From NCBI GenBank assembly GCA_039583875.1, contig CM077162.1, positions 61,362,822 through 61,426,821 on the forward strand: DNA of 64,000 nt, in the 5' to 3' direction. Positions 1-11,796 of the stretch are shown here, piece by piece. This DNA is from Platanthera guangdongensis. Its lineage: Eukaryota; Streptophyta; Magnoliopsida; Asparagales; Orchidaceae. The notes below the pieces were generated by a model. It worked only from the letters and a program-made list of their open reading frames with translations, had not been told where the DNA came from and ran no database searches. The position numbers were made by a program, and so were the translations under genes. Within the stretch, counting starts at the first letter, position 1; each line of letters begins with the position of its first letter.

Positions 1-1019
1 GTAGTTTTTCTGCGTCGAATTAAGCGTTTTGCTCGCGTAATAAATTGGATGGAATTTCTTAGCTATTCTTTGTCTAACACCGCACCGACCGCAAAACTAC
101 TCGCATCATACATTTTTTCGAAAGGCAAATCCCAAACTGGGGCGATCATAATTGGAGCATTAATAAGTTTAGATTTTATTAATTCAAAAGCAGCTAGACA
201 TGATTCGTCAAAATTAAAATATGTGTCTTTTTCCAGAAGTTGGGTTAGAGGCTTAGTGATTTTAGAAAAATCTTTAATGAAGCGCCTATAAAACCCCGCA
301 TGGCCTAGAGAACTCCTAATTGCTTTAATATTCATAGGCGGTGGCAGCATCTCAATCACCTCGATCTTAGCTCGATCGACCTCGATTCCCTTAGCGGAGA
401 ATTTGTGTCCTAAAACTAGACCTTCTCTCACCATAAAGGGGCATTTTTCCCAGTTTAAAACCAGGTTCGTTTCCTCACATCATTCTAAAACCTTAGCTAG
501 ATTTTGTGAAGATAAAGAGAAAGAGTCGCCGAAAACAGAGAAGTCATCCATAAAGACTTCCATTATACTCTCAACGTATTTATTGAAAATTGCTAACATG
601 CACCGCTGAAAGGTAGCTGGTGTGTTGCAAAGACCAAAAGGCGTCCTACGGTAGGGAAAAGTTTTGAAGGGGCAAGTGAATGTTGTCTTCTCTTGGTCCT
701 CGGGTGCGATAGGGATTTGGAAATCCCCGAGAGACCGTCGAGAAAGCAATAAAAAACTATGTCCGGATAAATGTTTTAAAATCTGATTGATAAAGGGGAG
801 GGGGAAGTGATCTTTACGAGTGGCATCGTTTAGCTTACGGTAGTCGATGCACATCCTCCATCCCGTTACCATCCTAGTTGGAATTAACTCTTTGTTTTCA
901 TTCGTCACTACCGTGATCCCACCCTTCTTAGGTACAACCTGGACCAGACTTACCCACTTACTATCGTAAATTGGGTAGATTATCCCCGCATCTAATAATT
1001 TAAGCACCTCTCCTTTCAC
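1..1019 (-). pseudogene. Athila-like reverse transcriptase and start of RNase H
   Basis: Reading down from 1019 the frame gives the RT core (MCIDYRKLNDATRKDHFPLP, then IPIAPEDQEKTTFTCPF, then FMDDFSVFG as the YxDD-type catalytic box). Next come the thumb (LGHKFSAKGIEVD, AGFYRRFIKDFSKITKPL) and the RNase H start (YDASSFAVGAVLD). The segment between LSGHS and IPIAPEDQ is scrambled where family members have the FLDGYSGYNQ block. An in-frame TGA at about 478-480 separates two blocks that are otherwise in one frame, and a frameshift near 65 precedes the RNase H motif HPIYYASKTLN. The polymerase is therefore inactive. Family assignment is confident. Confidence 0.88.
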
Positions 1020-1313
1020 GACCCTTTCATGTTTGGATTAAGACGACGTTGAGGTGGGACTACACTTTTAGAATTATTTTCGAAAAATATTTTATGGGTG
1101 CAAAATGAGGGGCTTATGCCAGAAATATCAGATATTTATCACGCTATAGATCGGCGATGCCTTTGTAGCACCTCGATCAATTGATCGTTCTCAGATTGAG
1201 AAAGCAAGGCTGAAACTATAACCGGCAATTTAGAATTTTTTTCAAAAAAGTATATTTAAGATGTTTGTGGAGTGGTTTTAATTCAAGGTTGGGTGGTTCA
1301 TCGTAAGAGGTTT

Positions 1314-2281
1314 TCAAATTTTTTCTTTTTCGAAAGTAAGATTTTCAAAAAAGTTTTGTCTAAAAACAGGCTCATTTTCAAAGTTGGCTTGCACGGGCAT
1401 AACCGTGTCTTCAAAAACATTTGAAGAAATTTCAGAAAAAGAAGAGGAAAAATCATTTGAAGAAATATTGGAAAGGGAAAGAGAGGAATTTTCATTTAAC
1501 ACCTCAAGAAAAAAACAAGAATCATCATTTTTCAAAGAGTTTTTCATAGATTGATTTATAGAAAAAGTAACTTCGTCATATCCCACACGAAGAAAGAACT
1601 TCCCGTTACTTACATCGATGACCGCTCGAGAAGTGGCTAAAAAGGGACGACCAAGGATAAGAGGGACCTCGACTTCCTCTTCAATATCAAGAATAACAAA
1701 ATCCACCGGGAAGATGAATTTGTCGACCTTCACTAGAACGTCCTCTATAATACCTAACAGATATTTGATTGATCGGTCGGCTAACCGATACTCATACGCG
1801 TAGGGCTGAGAGTGCCCAATCCTAGTTTCTTAAATAAGGAAAACGACATCAAGTTGATGCTCGCACCTAGATCCGCAAACGCGTGCTTTACGAAAAGATT
1901 ACCAAAAACACAAGTAATAGAAAATCTACCTGGATCGTTTATCTTTTTAGGAAAATTAGAATTATTAATGACCACCGAGCACTCTTCGTTCAACGTTACA
2001 TGAGATAGATTTTCCAGTTTCTTTTTATTTGTCAACAAATCCTTAAGATATTTAGCGTACTTGGGCATTTGACTAATAGCTTCGTGAAACGGCAGATTAA
2101 TATGGATTTGTTTGAACATCTCGAGAAAGAGTTGGTACTGATCATCTAATTTGTCTTTCCTAAGCTTAGCGGGATAGGGAGTAGGCGGAAATTCTTTTAT
2201 AATCACCGGAGCATCATTTTGAAAATTATCATTTTCTTTTTCAAAAACAGATTTTTTTTTCTTTGCCAAAATTGTTATCAT
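1314..2281 (-). pseudogene. Athila-like aspartic protease region
   Basis: Two minus-strand blocks form the gag-pol protease. The first (2281-1781) contains FADLGASINLMSFSLFKKLG, where DLGAS is the catalytic motif this lineage uses in place of D[ST]G. The second (1733-1314) contains VPLILGRPFLATSRAVIDV, the conserved C-terminal half including the [IL]LGRPFL flap-distal segment. A break between about 1735 and 1780 disrupts continuity. The stretch down to 1298 is acidic and serine-rich linker before RT. The protease would have processed the polyprotein in the virus-like particle. Confidence 0.82.
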
Positions 2282-2699
2282 TCATTTCTGTAACGATGGT
2301 TTGTTCATCAGCAGGAGGGGCAATCACCTCTGGCTCTTCCCTGGTGGTGGGCTCGTGGACTAATTTACCGCTCCGAAGGGAATCGCTTTCGCATACTCCC
2401 TTTGGTTGGGTTCAGTATTTGAGGGAAGACTCCCAGGTGGCCTCTCGGAGATAACCTTATCGAGTTGCCCGATCGTGTTTTCTAGATTTTTCATCGATCC
2501 TGTTAAATTTCTAATGGTCTCCTTGTTCGCGCATATATATCTCGAAAACATTTCCTCCAGAGATGGAGTTTTTTGAAAATTTTGGTTTTGATTTTGAGTT
2601 TGATGTGGTGGAGGTGGTGGTGGAGTGAAATCGTGTGGTGGACGTGTGGCATTTGTGGGGTTACTCCATGAAAAATTCGGATGGTTACACCATCCAGGG

Positions 2700-3741
2700 T
2701 GGTACGAGTTTAAAGCATTATTAATACCAGGAGGAGCAGAAAATTAGAAAAATTAGAAAAATTATTTTGAGCAGGCCTGGGTATGTTCCCTAGATAATCC
2801 ACCTGCTCGGCAGCAACATTTGTGTTTTCATATACCTGAGGGGCGAAGGCACCAGACATCTCCACTATTTTCTTGTTCAGCATCTCCACTTGAAGCGCCA
2901 GTTGGGACATAGAGTCCACTTCGTAGATACCTGCAGGTTTATTTGGGCGAGTCCTAGGCGAGTTCCACTGATAGGTGTTCATCGCCATTTCCTCGATAAG
3001 CTCAAGAGTGGCCTCCGGAGTTTTACGGTCCAAAGACCCACCGGAAGCGGCATCTATCATCTGCTTGGTCTCTTGATTTAACCCATTATAGAATGTCTGG
3101 ACCTGTAACCATACATGCAGAGCATGATGAGGGCAGCGTCTCAAAAGTTCTTTGAACCTCTCCAAGTGTCATAGAGGGTCTCGGAAGCAATTTGAGAAAA
3201 AGTGGTAATATCATTTCAAAGTTTCGCGGTTTTAGCGGGGGGGGGGGATATCAAGCGAGAAAGTTATCTATTAAAATATTCCAAGTGGTGATTGATCCTC
3301 TTAGAAGAGAACACAACCACTGTTTGGCTTTTGTTCTTAAAGAGAGGAGGAAGAGTCTTAACATAATTGCGTCGTCTGAGACACCATTGATTTTGAAGGT
3401 ATCACAGATCTCGAGAAAACTAGCAATATGCAAGTTCAGATCTTCATCTTGTAATCCGTCGAAATGTACATATTACTGCACCATTTGTATGATGTTAGGT
3501 TTAAGCTCAAAGTTATTGTTCGCAATTGCAGGTCGAACAATACTTGTTTTTGTACCCTCCATTTTGGGTCGAGCATAATCGAACATTGTCCTTTGCTGGG
3601 CAAACGCTGGGTTAGGTTCTCCCATTTCAGAGTTAAAGTTACAATCACTGTCGGAATCCTCAACCGCTGTTTGAGAAGTGGAACCCCCGAATCGCAAGTT
3701 TCTCTAAAAGGAGCGCTCGATTTCTGAGGCCAAGTCAACAA
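2700..3741 (-). pseudogene. Athila-like gag (capsid region)
   Basis: Fragments on the minus strand read FLEICDTFKINGVSDDAIML and LRTKAKQWLCSL (3433-3251), then MERFKELLRRCPHHALHVWL and TPEATLELIEEMAMNTYQW (3165-2710). These are the retrotransposon gag capsid core as seen in Athila elements. A frame change near 3170-3250, close to a G-run at 3238-3246, splits the two blocks. The ORFs at 3741-3436 are the frameshifted N-terminal part. Downstream to 2290 a proline and glutamine-rich linker leads to the protease. Confidence 0.82.
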
Positions 3742-3901
3742 GTAGCGACGGATTCGTGCGGGTCATGCACTACAAAAAAGAAGGAGAATGGAGGAAAGGA
3801 AAAAAAATGGAAATAGAAACTTTAAGAAGAAAAAGATAATAATTTTTTTATTTTTGCAGAAGAAATAGCGAAAGCGTTTTACTAATATTGACGAAAAAGG
3901 G

Positions 3902-3919
3902 TCCCCGGCAACGGCGCCA
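3902..3919 (-). promoter_or_regulatory. Primer-binding site, tRNA-Asp type
   Basis: The plus strand reads TCCCCGGCAACGGCGCCA, the 3' end of plant tRNA-Asp including CCA. On the minus strand it is therefore an 18-nt primer-binding site. It lies 9 bases inside the LTR boundary at 3929, as is usual in Athila/Cyclops elements. Confidence 0.9.
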
Positions 3920-3928
3920 AAAACTTCA

Positions 3929-5539
3929 TGAATTGAATGACTATCAACCTGAACAGGCAAGTGTACCTATAGAATTGTAGTACCAAGGTCATATAAAGAA
4001 CTAGGGGTTGTCAATTACTATTACTCACGCTTCTACTATTATCCTACAGTACGATTGTCGGGTGTTTTGAGGAATTTTAAATTAAACCGAAGATAATATT
4101 AAAACGAAAACTTCATATAAAAAAGATAGCATTCGATCAATGATTCACCATGAAAAGAGATAAGAGGGATAAAAAAAAGTTCTAAAATTGCAAACCAAAC
4201 TCGATCGTGACGAATCCGAAAATAAGAAATAATCTCGCTAAAGCATTAAATCTCCTAACTTCTGGACATTTTGACTGAAATCTCTTTGCAAATCAAAAGG
4301 CCTAAAGTTGCATTATCGAAGTGACCCGCCTATTGGATTGGACTCCAATCCGGAGGATTTACATCGTCCTATCTCTAGGATTACGTGCAACTCCTTCCTT
4401 CTTTGAGTGATCTTTCAAATCAACGAGTCTCTCGACTACTATGAAATGTGATCAAATTGCCTACTACCGTATACCGGAAATACGGAGTCGACACGAGAAA
4501 AATCAAAGAAGGATCGAGAATAAATTTGATAAAAGTAAAACTAAGAAGTAAAGAAGAATCTCATCTCATTTCATGGATCCTCATGATCGAATGCTGAAGA
4601 AAATTAGCTACGCATATTTAAGAATGAAATCACAATAAGACAAAGGAAATTCATTTTCATTGCTTGATAAAAAAGGGGAGTACAAAATAATAATAAAAGA
4701 GACAATATTATACTATCAAAAAGGGATTACACTAATAAAATAAACTTAACAACAACAACAACAACAAGAAAAGAAAAGAACTCTCGCATGAGGTAAGTGC
4801 TCCTTATATAGATGAGGGGGAAGGTTCTAGAGGGAGGTGGAGATGAAGGGGGCAAGTGGGGGCCAGCCATGCATGGATGGGAGTATGCATGAATGGAATT
4901 TATGAGGGGAGAGAGAAGACAAGGTTCAATGCATTTTAATTAAAGAAAATAAAAATAGAAAATAAGAAATAAAAAGGGGGAATGAATGAGGAATAAAAGA
5001 GGGGAGAGAGAGAGGGGAAGAGGGGGCTGGCTATGCATGTATGGGGAGAAAAATATAAAAAGAAAGGAGGGAGAGAGGGAGAAGTCCGGCACATGCATTA
5101 AATTGAGAGCCATGCAAAGATAGTGGGTGGATTTGATGAGTGAAGTGGGCTGCATCAAGGAGGCCAGGCTGCACTTTGAGGGTTTGCCAGCTGCACCATG
5201 GGCTCGGGTTGTGTGGTGGGGCTGCAACAAGGGCTCGGGCTGCATCATGGGGATGGAACAAGGGCTCGGGCTGCATCATGGGGATGCAACAAGGGCTTGG
5301 GCTGCATCATGGGGCTGCTTGGGGCTCGGGTTGCTCTTGAGAAAAGGGGGCCGGCAGCACCATGGGCTCGAACCTACAAAAAAAATAAAATAAAACACAA
5401 CATTAGTTATGTTTTATAACATAACATCAAAAATAAAATATTAAAACATAACAAACATAAAATACATAAAAAGTATAATTAAACCTAGGAATTTTTATGC
5501 TAAACTAACCCAAAAACCGATGACTAAAACTAGTCATCA
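3929..5539 (-). repeat. 5' LTR of the Athila-like element
   Basis: The sequence is bounded on the plus strand by TGAATTGAATG at the inner end and CTAGTCATCA at the outer end, giving TG...CA termini in element orientation. A TATA-like CTATATAAGG lies on the minus strand near 4803-4815. The outer third has about three copies of a roughly 31-bp GC-rich unit around 5223-5330 (GGGCTGCATCATGGGG core). The 1.6-kb length fits Athila LTRs. The second LTR is outside the window, so the outer boundary rests on the abrupt return of copia coding sequence. Confidence 0.8.
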
Positions 5540-5822
5540 CTGGCCACAAACCCCTCGGGATGAAGTGGGTCTACAATGTTAAGAGGAACAAGGATGGAGA
5601 AGTGGAGAAGCACAAGGCGAGACTCGTCGTAAATGGCTACAGGCAATTCCAAGGAGTGGACTACGACGAGGTCTTTGCCCCAGTGGCGCGGATTGACACA
5701 ATCAGGTTGATCATCGCACTGGCAGTTCACTATGGTTGGAAGATCTTGCAGTTAGATGTCGTATCCGCCTACCTGAATGGTTACTTGGAGGAAAATGTGT
5801 ACATTGAGCAACCCCCCGGTCG
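5540..5822 (+). pseudogene. Ty1/copia reverse transcriptase fragment
   Basis: One open frame gives GHKPLGMKWVYNVKRNKDGE, then KARLVVNGYRQFQGVDYDEV, FAPVARIDTIRLIIALAV and ILQLDVVSAYLNGYLEENVY up to IEQPPG. This is the N-terminal fingers and first palm aspartate (LDV) of a copia RT. The fragment starts exactly at the Athila LTR end, so the Athila insertion cut it. It stops after IEQPPG near 5822, without the YVDD half. It is the oldest element at this site, and no LTR for it is visible. Confidence 0.87.
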
Positions 5823-6351
5823 GGCCTCACTCTAGTTCGACTGAAAATGACTGAATATAAGCCCTTCCGGAAATACCCTCCCTCCCGCCTCTTAACAAAA
5901 AATAAAAAGCCGATCTATATCTCCCGACTTCTCACAACCCACAGCTCTCATCCGTCAACAAGCACCCCATCTCCTCCAGTTTCTTTTTCTCCTCAGTGTC
6001 TCGTCTCTACAGTTTCTCGGCTTCTCTCAGTAACTCCAACCTAACCCTCACGATACACGCATCCAGCATCATTCTTCCCCTTTCCCGTTCGCCAGTCCCG
6101 CCGAACGCCTCCTCCACCCCGTCCGTCCCCGGTGAAGCTTCATTAAGCTGACAAAGCATTCAAATCACGTGCTCACAGGACCCGTTGACAGTGGCCTTGC
6201 ATAGATCCCCGACGTCCAGGCCGCTCCTCCCACGGTGTTTCACTATTCCCTCATCCCTGCCTCCAGCGAATTGTGGTGCTTTTTATTCTAGTTGTTCTGG
6301 TCATAGTTTTATGAACCTAAAGCTTTTTATTATATCATTTTACTCAATTTA
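5823..6351. other. Pyrimidine-rich stretch without a recognised gene
   Basis: C/T-rich sequence (for example 5935-6130) resembling a plant 5' untranslated region or promoter-proximal DNA. Short ORFs here show no family resemblance. Composition changes abruptly to AT-rich near 6300, at the edge of the MreB fragment. Confidence 0.4.
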
Positions 6352-7554
<1,203 letters not shown>

Positions 7555-7660
7555 GTGCACAAGTCGGCCCTCAATATCGTCGGTAAGGCAATGGAGAATT
7601 TTGACGACTCCATGTGGTACGGTATTATTGAAATCGTTTTCAAGGGTAAGGGCAAAAGAA
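7555..7660 (+). other. Exon-like coding segment of unknown gene
   Basis: An open, better-balanced segment follows a pyrimidine/AG acceptor-like TTTTGTAG and ends at AGG|GTAAGC, a strong plant splice-donor match. The frame reads HKSALNIVGKAMENFDDSMW followed by YGIIEIVFKGKGKRR. I do not recognise the family. It may be an internal exon of a host gene, but no flanking exon was identified, so this rests on splice-like edges and composition alone. Confidence 0.3.
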
Positions 7661-8156
7661 GGGTAAGCTATTTTTCTTATATTATTGTTTTTAGTAGTCC
7701 CTTCCTAATTTATATTTGGCATCTCGTAGCATGATTAGTTTTTACGCTTCCTTCATTCCATTTGTTGAACTGCATACAAAAAAGCTTCGAATAGAGTAGC
7801 AGTTCGTCATCTCGGACGGCCCCAATAAAAACATAGATGCTTGCTCAAAAACTTGTGATCTTCTTCCATTCTTCATATAGTTGCTCTAAAGACTATGACT
7901 GTATCCTACTTTATGAGTTCTTTTGTCTGTGATCATGACAGAAGCCCTATACATTTTGGAAGAACACCCTCAGGTGATCTTCTATTATATTTTTCTTTTC
8001 TTCTGAAATAGGTGATGCGGCCGACGCCGCGCGCCCGACGCCGCGTGCCCGACCCTCTCTTTTTTAAAAACAATTTTAAAAAAATCCTAATAAACTATTC
8101 CTGATCCCTCTCTTTCTCTCCTGCAGCCTCTTTGCTCTCCGCCTCTGCGATTTCCG
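7661..8156. other. Probable promoter and 5' untranslated region of the following gene
   Basis: AT-rich DNA gives way at about 8020 to a short GC-rich block (GCCGACGCCGCGCGCCCGAC, repeated with variation) and a CT-rich leader ending at the ATG at 8157. This is typical upstream sequence for a plant gene. No clear TATA box was picked out. Confidence 0.35.
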
Positions 8157-10904
8157 ATGTCCACGACATCCACTGTAGCTCCGCCCGATGCAGCACCGCC
8201 TGATGCAACTCCACCCACTACAGCACCTCCCGATGCAGCTTCGCCCGTCATGAGGAGGATGGGCATTGGCGGCTTCCTTTTCCATGGCGACAGCGGGGCG
8301 AGGAGGATGGGCGGTTCTTGGCTGCCTTCCTCGGGGACCTCCGACGACAGATCTACAAGGTAAAAGTGTTGTTGATGGCGGTACAGGATGTGTGTAGACA
8401 GAATCTGACAGTGAGGTATAAGGTGATTCCAGGACGGTGGTGGACGGGACGCAACGGCCAACGGCTACTTATTCTGGATCAGGTACTTCGTACCCTAATT
8501 GGGAGAGTCTGAAGAACAATTGGTGGACCTTTTTATATAAGAAGATGGAACAACCAAGCTTTCTTGCCACACTTATTGTATAAGTCGCATTCAACTTTTT
8601 GTCCTCATCATATTCACCCCGCCTGATAAGGCTCCAGTTAACAACTCTTGGTTCCATGGCACTGAGAAGTTCAAGGAAGAAAATCCCATTTGAGAGCCTT
8701 TTATCCTTGAAACTATCCATTTGAGATGTTCTGCCAGATAACTTTTCTTTACTATTCGCCTAGTTAAGTATATCAGCATCAATGATCTCTTTCCCCTGAG
8801 AGTGAAATAGCAAATTCTTTTACAATTGTAGGATATTGGATCTCATTAGTTGCCATAGAAAAGCTAGAATGAGCTTCTAATTTTCTTGTATAATGTCATT
8901 CCCAGCAACATTTACCATCAAAAAATTTAAAACTTTGCCAATCCTCACAACCTGGTTGCAATTTTCAACCTTTCAAAATGGCATCTTGATTGGTGGCTTA
9001 TTTGATTGGTTCCAATTAACTGTTCCTGGAAATAATTTGTCAAGCACTTCCAAGAGAACCCATCCATTTCTAACATCTTCAAACAAGTTTTTAACATAGG
9101 TAGAAATACCAAGACTATTAATCCATAGCCTGAATGTTCTCTCATCTATGCATACTTGATCTTCATCAGTCATCATTTCAGCAAAGGACATCATTTTGCT
9201 GTCTACAGTCAAGTCATTCCTATGCTGAAATATTTGTGCAACAAATGCGAGATTAAGATTGGTAGATCCTTCATTCATATCTTTGGGGGTTAAATATCTT
9301 TTGCAATCAAGTTTTTTTGCATGTTCAATCACCATTTTGCTCTTTTTGGTTGGATCTTTAGTATCCAATGTAGCTGGACAATAGTGCTCTAGAGTAAGAG
9401 TGTTGAGGAGATACATATAAGCTTCTCTGTCCTTCAAATCAGAAGAAAAAATTGACTCTTGCTTCTTCTAGCCAAATTTTTGCAGATGAAAATTCATCCA
9501 TTTTAATAACACCTTTTCAGGTGGCAAATTGATAAATTCTTCCACATCCTGATTGTCATCCACCAACTCCAAAAGTTTTGGCGTCTTCTTCCGGCACTTG
9601 ATATCATTCTTATGTATGTAACATTGTCAATGACTTGCCTATAGATTAAACTAACAATTGTCATTCTTGTAACCCTTTTATTGGAGCCTTATTACTACTA
9701 CCAATGTAAGAGTTTCCACAGGTTTCATTTTTCAGTTGATTCACGCGGGAATTGTTTGGGACAAATGGTGTTTGAGTGGTGTCTAAAATTGCGCCAGTAA
9801 AAGCAATGATGTGACCCTATGTTCACAACTGCCACCGCTCTCCCAAATAAAAACTTAATAAAATTTCAAAATATGAACACTAAAGCACACAAACTTCTTA
9901 TTGCTTGGTGCTAAGAGTGTTGTTAAACAACATGATCAAAATATTTTAAGCAGAACAAGCTTCCATTTCATATTTAAAGTATTTTTGTATTCCAACTAGT
10001 TTTTAATTACATCTGTTGGATGGATTAGTATGGGGATGACACTTCAAAATTTAGATAGCTTCAGGACCCAAAAACCAAAATTATGTGATTTTTGTGTGAA
10101 ATTTGCACATATTAGTTTACATGCTCATTCCCTTATTTATGACTGTTGTGTGTTCATTTCTCGTAAACTCATGTGTTTGAGACTTCTTTTATTTGCTTGA
10201 ATGAATAGTTTTGTCTCAGGATGGATATGATGGTGCAGTTTAACATCTACTTAATCTAATTAATCTAATGTATGGTCTAATTATTCTTTTTATTAAACAG
10301 GAGATTTGTTGAAATTTTCTTTCATCCTAGAGTTATAAATTGCTTTCTTTGTATTTAGCATTACTCTTGTGACCGATCAAACTCAATTTTGCAGGTATAC
10401 TGAATCTCAAAGTTCCATCTCTATTATGGTAAATTTATTTTACACAATACTAGGATAATTTATATTATTTGTTATTCTCAAGTATGGTCATTTCATTCCA
10501 TTTATTTTCTCCACCAATTTTGCAATGGATACCACTATTGGGACTGAAGTGTGTTTTGCCTTTTTCTTTCCATCCCTTGCTTATATAATCGATGAACTTG
10601 GATTTAGGTACCTGCGGGAAGCTACTTTACCGTTGTCGGAGCGCTCTTCAGCCTAATAATTCCAGGGAGAATGAGCATGTTTGGCACTCTTCTAGTGGTT
10701 TGGGGAATGGTGAAGGAAGGGATTCTTGAAAAACCAACTACAATAGATCCAAAAAAGGTTGTTTATATTTACCCAACTATGGTGATTGCATTGATATGTG
10801 CCTTGTGTTCAATGAAGTCCGATGCCAAGAAATCAAGCAGAACCGTCAAAGTTCAACCCATCGCGAAGTCTCTTAAGAACTCAATGAACTCTAAGCTGAA
10901 GTAA
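8157..10904 (+). CDS. Small two-membrane-segment protein, three exons (host gene)
   Basis: Three exons join in phase: 8157-8359 (donor AAG|GTAAAAG), 10395-10428 (acceptor TTTTGCAG, donor ATG|GTAAAT) and 10608-10904 (acceptor GGATTTAG, ending in TAA). Exon 1 ends with two bases of a codon and exon 2 supplies the third. Exon 2 ends on a full codon. The predicted 177-residue protein has a Pro/Ala-rich start with APPDA repeats (residues 8-27), a Gly/Arg segment ([11 protein letters not shown] at 32-42; [11 protein letters not shown] at 52-62), hydrophobic stretches at about 83-98 and 101-114 split by PGRMSMFG, a second hydrophobic stretch at 130-148, and a basic tail ending [12 protein letters not shown]. 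It looks like a conserved small plant membrane protein, but I do not recognise a named family. Exon 1 is GC-rich, as in many plant genes. No stop or frameshift is seen. A missed exon in the long first intron cannot be excluded. Confidence 0.65.
8541..9600 (-). pseudogene. Processed pseudogene of plant fimbrin
   Basis: Minus-strand translation follows plant fimbrin, an actin-bundling protein with four calponin-homology domains. Seen in order are [126 protein letters not shown] and [20 protein letters not shown]. These run without any intron, which marks a reverse-transcribed mRNA copy. In-frame stops occur at about 9468-9470 (TAG), 8973-8975 (TGA) and at two more sites before 8790, and a frameshift lies near 8735. 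The copy ends after SIFL and starts within the second CH domain, so it is truncated at both ends. It sits antisense inside intron 1 of the 8157-10904 gene. Confidence 0.92.
9601..10394. other. Remainder of intron 1, no gene seen
   Basis: AT-rich sequence between the fimbrin homology and exon 2. On the minus strand, 9650-9780 has a short open reading [19 protein letters not shown] that does not match fimbrin and was not identified. No repeat or splice-bounded coding segment was supported. Confidence 0.4.
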
Positions 10905-11148
10905 AACGATTCTGAAACTTGTAGTTGTGGGTTGTAAGCACTTAATTTAAGTTTCATCTTGAACCTAGGATGACAGTGGAGTTCTGTTTTGGCCATTTTG
11001 TGGGACTGGTCATGTTTATGGTTTATTATGCCCAGTTTTGTTTGAAGTATTTAGAAGGGATGAAATTGAAAATTGTAAAATTATAAAAAAAACCTTTTAT
11101 AATTTTGTTGTATATTTATCTTAGCAATCTCATTTTATCATAACAAAT

Positions 11149-11656
11149 TTAGATGTTGAACACCACTGAACGACGCCAAGCCATGCCCCCTCCCTTCGTA
11201 CTTTCCAGTTGGCAACTGTAGCTGTGGATTTCCTTCTCGAGAGAGACATCCAGGTTCCTCCTTCCACCAATGATCTCGAGCAGCATCATCCCATAACTGT
11301 AAACGTCGGCCTTGATGGTGATGGGCCGGTTTCTGACGCACTCGGGAGCCAAATAGCCTCTGGTTCCCCGAACCAAGGTGATGATGTGGGAGTGCTCTCT
11401 GCTCATCAGCTTCGCCAGCCCAAAATCTGACGCCTTCAGCCGGAAATTCTCATCCAGCAGGATGTTCTCCGGCTTGATGTCGTTGTGAATGATTCTATCC
11501 TCACAGTGCTCGTGCAAGTAGGTGATCCCCTGTGCGATTGAGACGGTGATCTCCATGCGGGTTCTCCATTCTGGGAATCTATTCTGCTGGTAGTTTGAGG
11601 GAAATATCCATTTGTCTAAGGAGTCGTTGCTCATGTACTCGTACACCAGGAGTCTG
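11149..11656 (-). pseudogene. Receptor-like kinase fragment (G-type lectin S-receptor-like)
   Basis: The minus-strand frame gives the kinase C-lobe: LLVYEYMSNDSLDKWIF, ITYLHEHCEDRIIHNDIKPE (catalytic loop), SDFGLAKLMSREHSHI (DFG), RGTRGYLAPECVRNRPITIK (activation end) and ADVYSYGMMLLEIIGGRRNL. These motifs are those of plant S-domain (SD-type) receptor kinases. The arginine or cysteine before the catalytic Asp is Asn (HND). The N-lobe, transmembrane segment and lectin domain are absent. Upstream of 11656 a CGCAG edge suggests an intron boundary. After GGRRNL the frame is lost to a shift near 11210, and the last kinase subdomains are missing. It is relatively GC-rich next to AT-rich surroundings. 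Probably a gene relic. Confidence 0.82.
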
Positions 11657-11796
11657 CGTGTATCACAAATGCAGAGTTTCAGACTTTTGAAAGAGATGAG
11701 GATTTTAATTTGTTTTCTGCAATGTGGAAACTCATTTGGGAACAAGCTATTAGTTCTTGCAAACACAAGGAGATTTGAAACCAAACTCAAAATCAT

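Larger units (their letters stand above)
1..5539 (-). mobile_element. Athila-like Ty3/gypsy retrotransposon, 5' half
   Basis: On the minus strand the order is LTR (5539-3929), tRNA-Asp primer site (3919-3902), gag (3741-2700), protease (2281-1314), then reverse transcriptase and RNase H running off the window at position 1. The gag motif PHHALHVWLQVQTFYNGL, the protease motif DLGASINLM and the RT motif FMDDFSVFGDSF are characteristic of Athila/Cyclops-type elements. Coding parts carry stops and frameshifts, so the copy is dead. Integrase and the 3' LTR lie outside the window. The element interrupts a copia reverse transcriptase whose sequence resumes at 5540. Confidence 0.9.

Noticed and set aside
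3902..3919. Match to the 3' end of a tRNA-Asp gene
   Set aside because: Only the last 18 bases match and no cloverleaf lies upstream. Its place beside the LTR makes it a primer-binding site.
8087..8461. 124-codon minus-strand ORF, Gly/Ala repeats
   Set aside because: Antisense to exon 1 of the small membrane-protein gene. The repeats mirror the APPDA codons.
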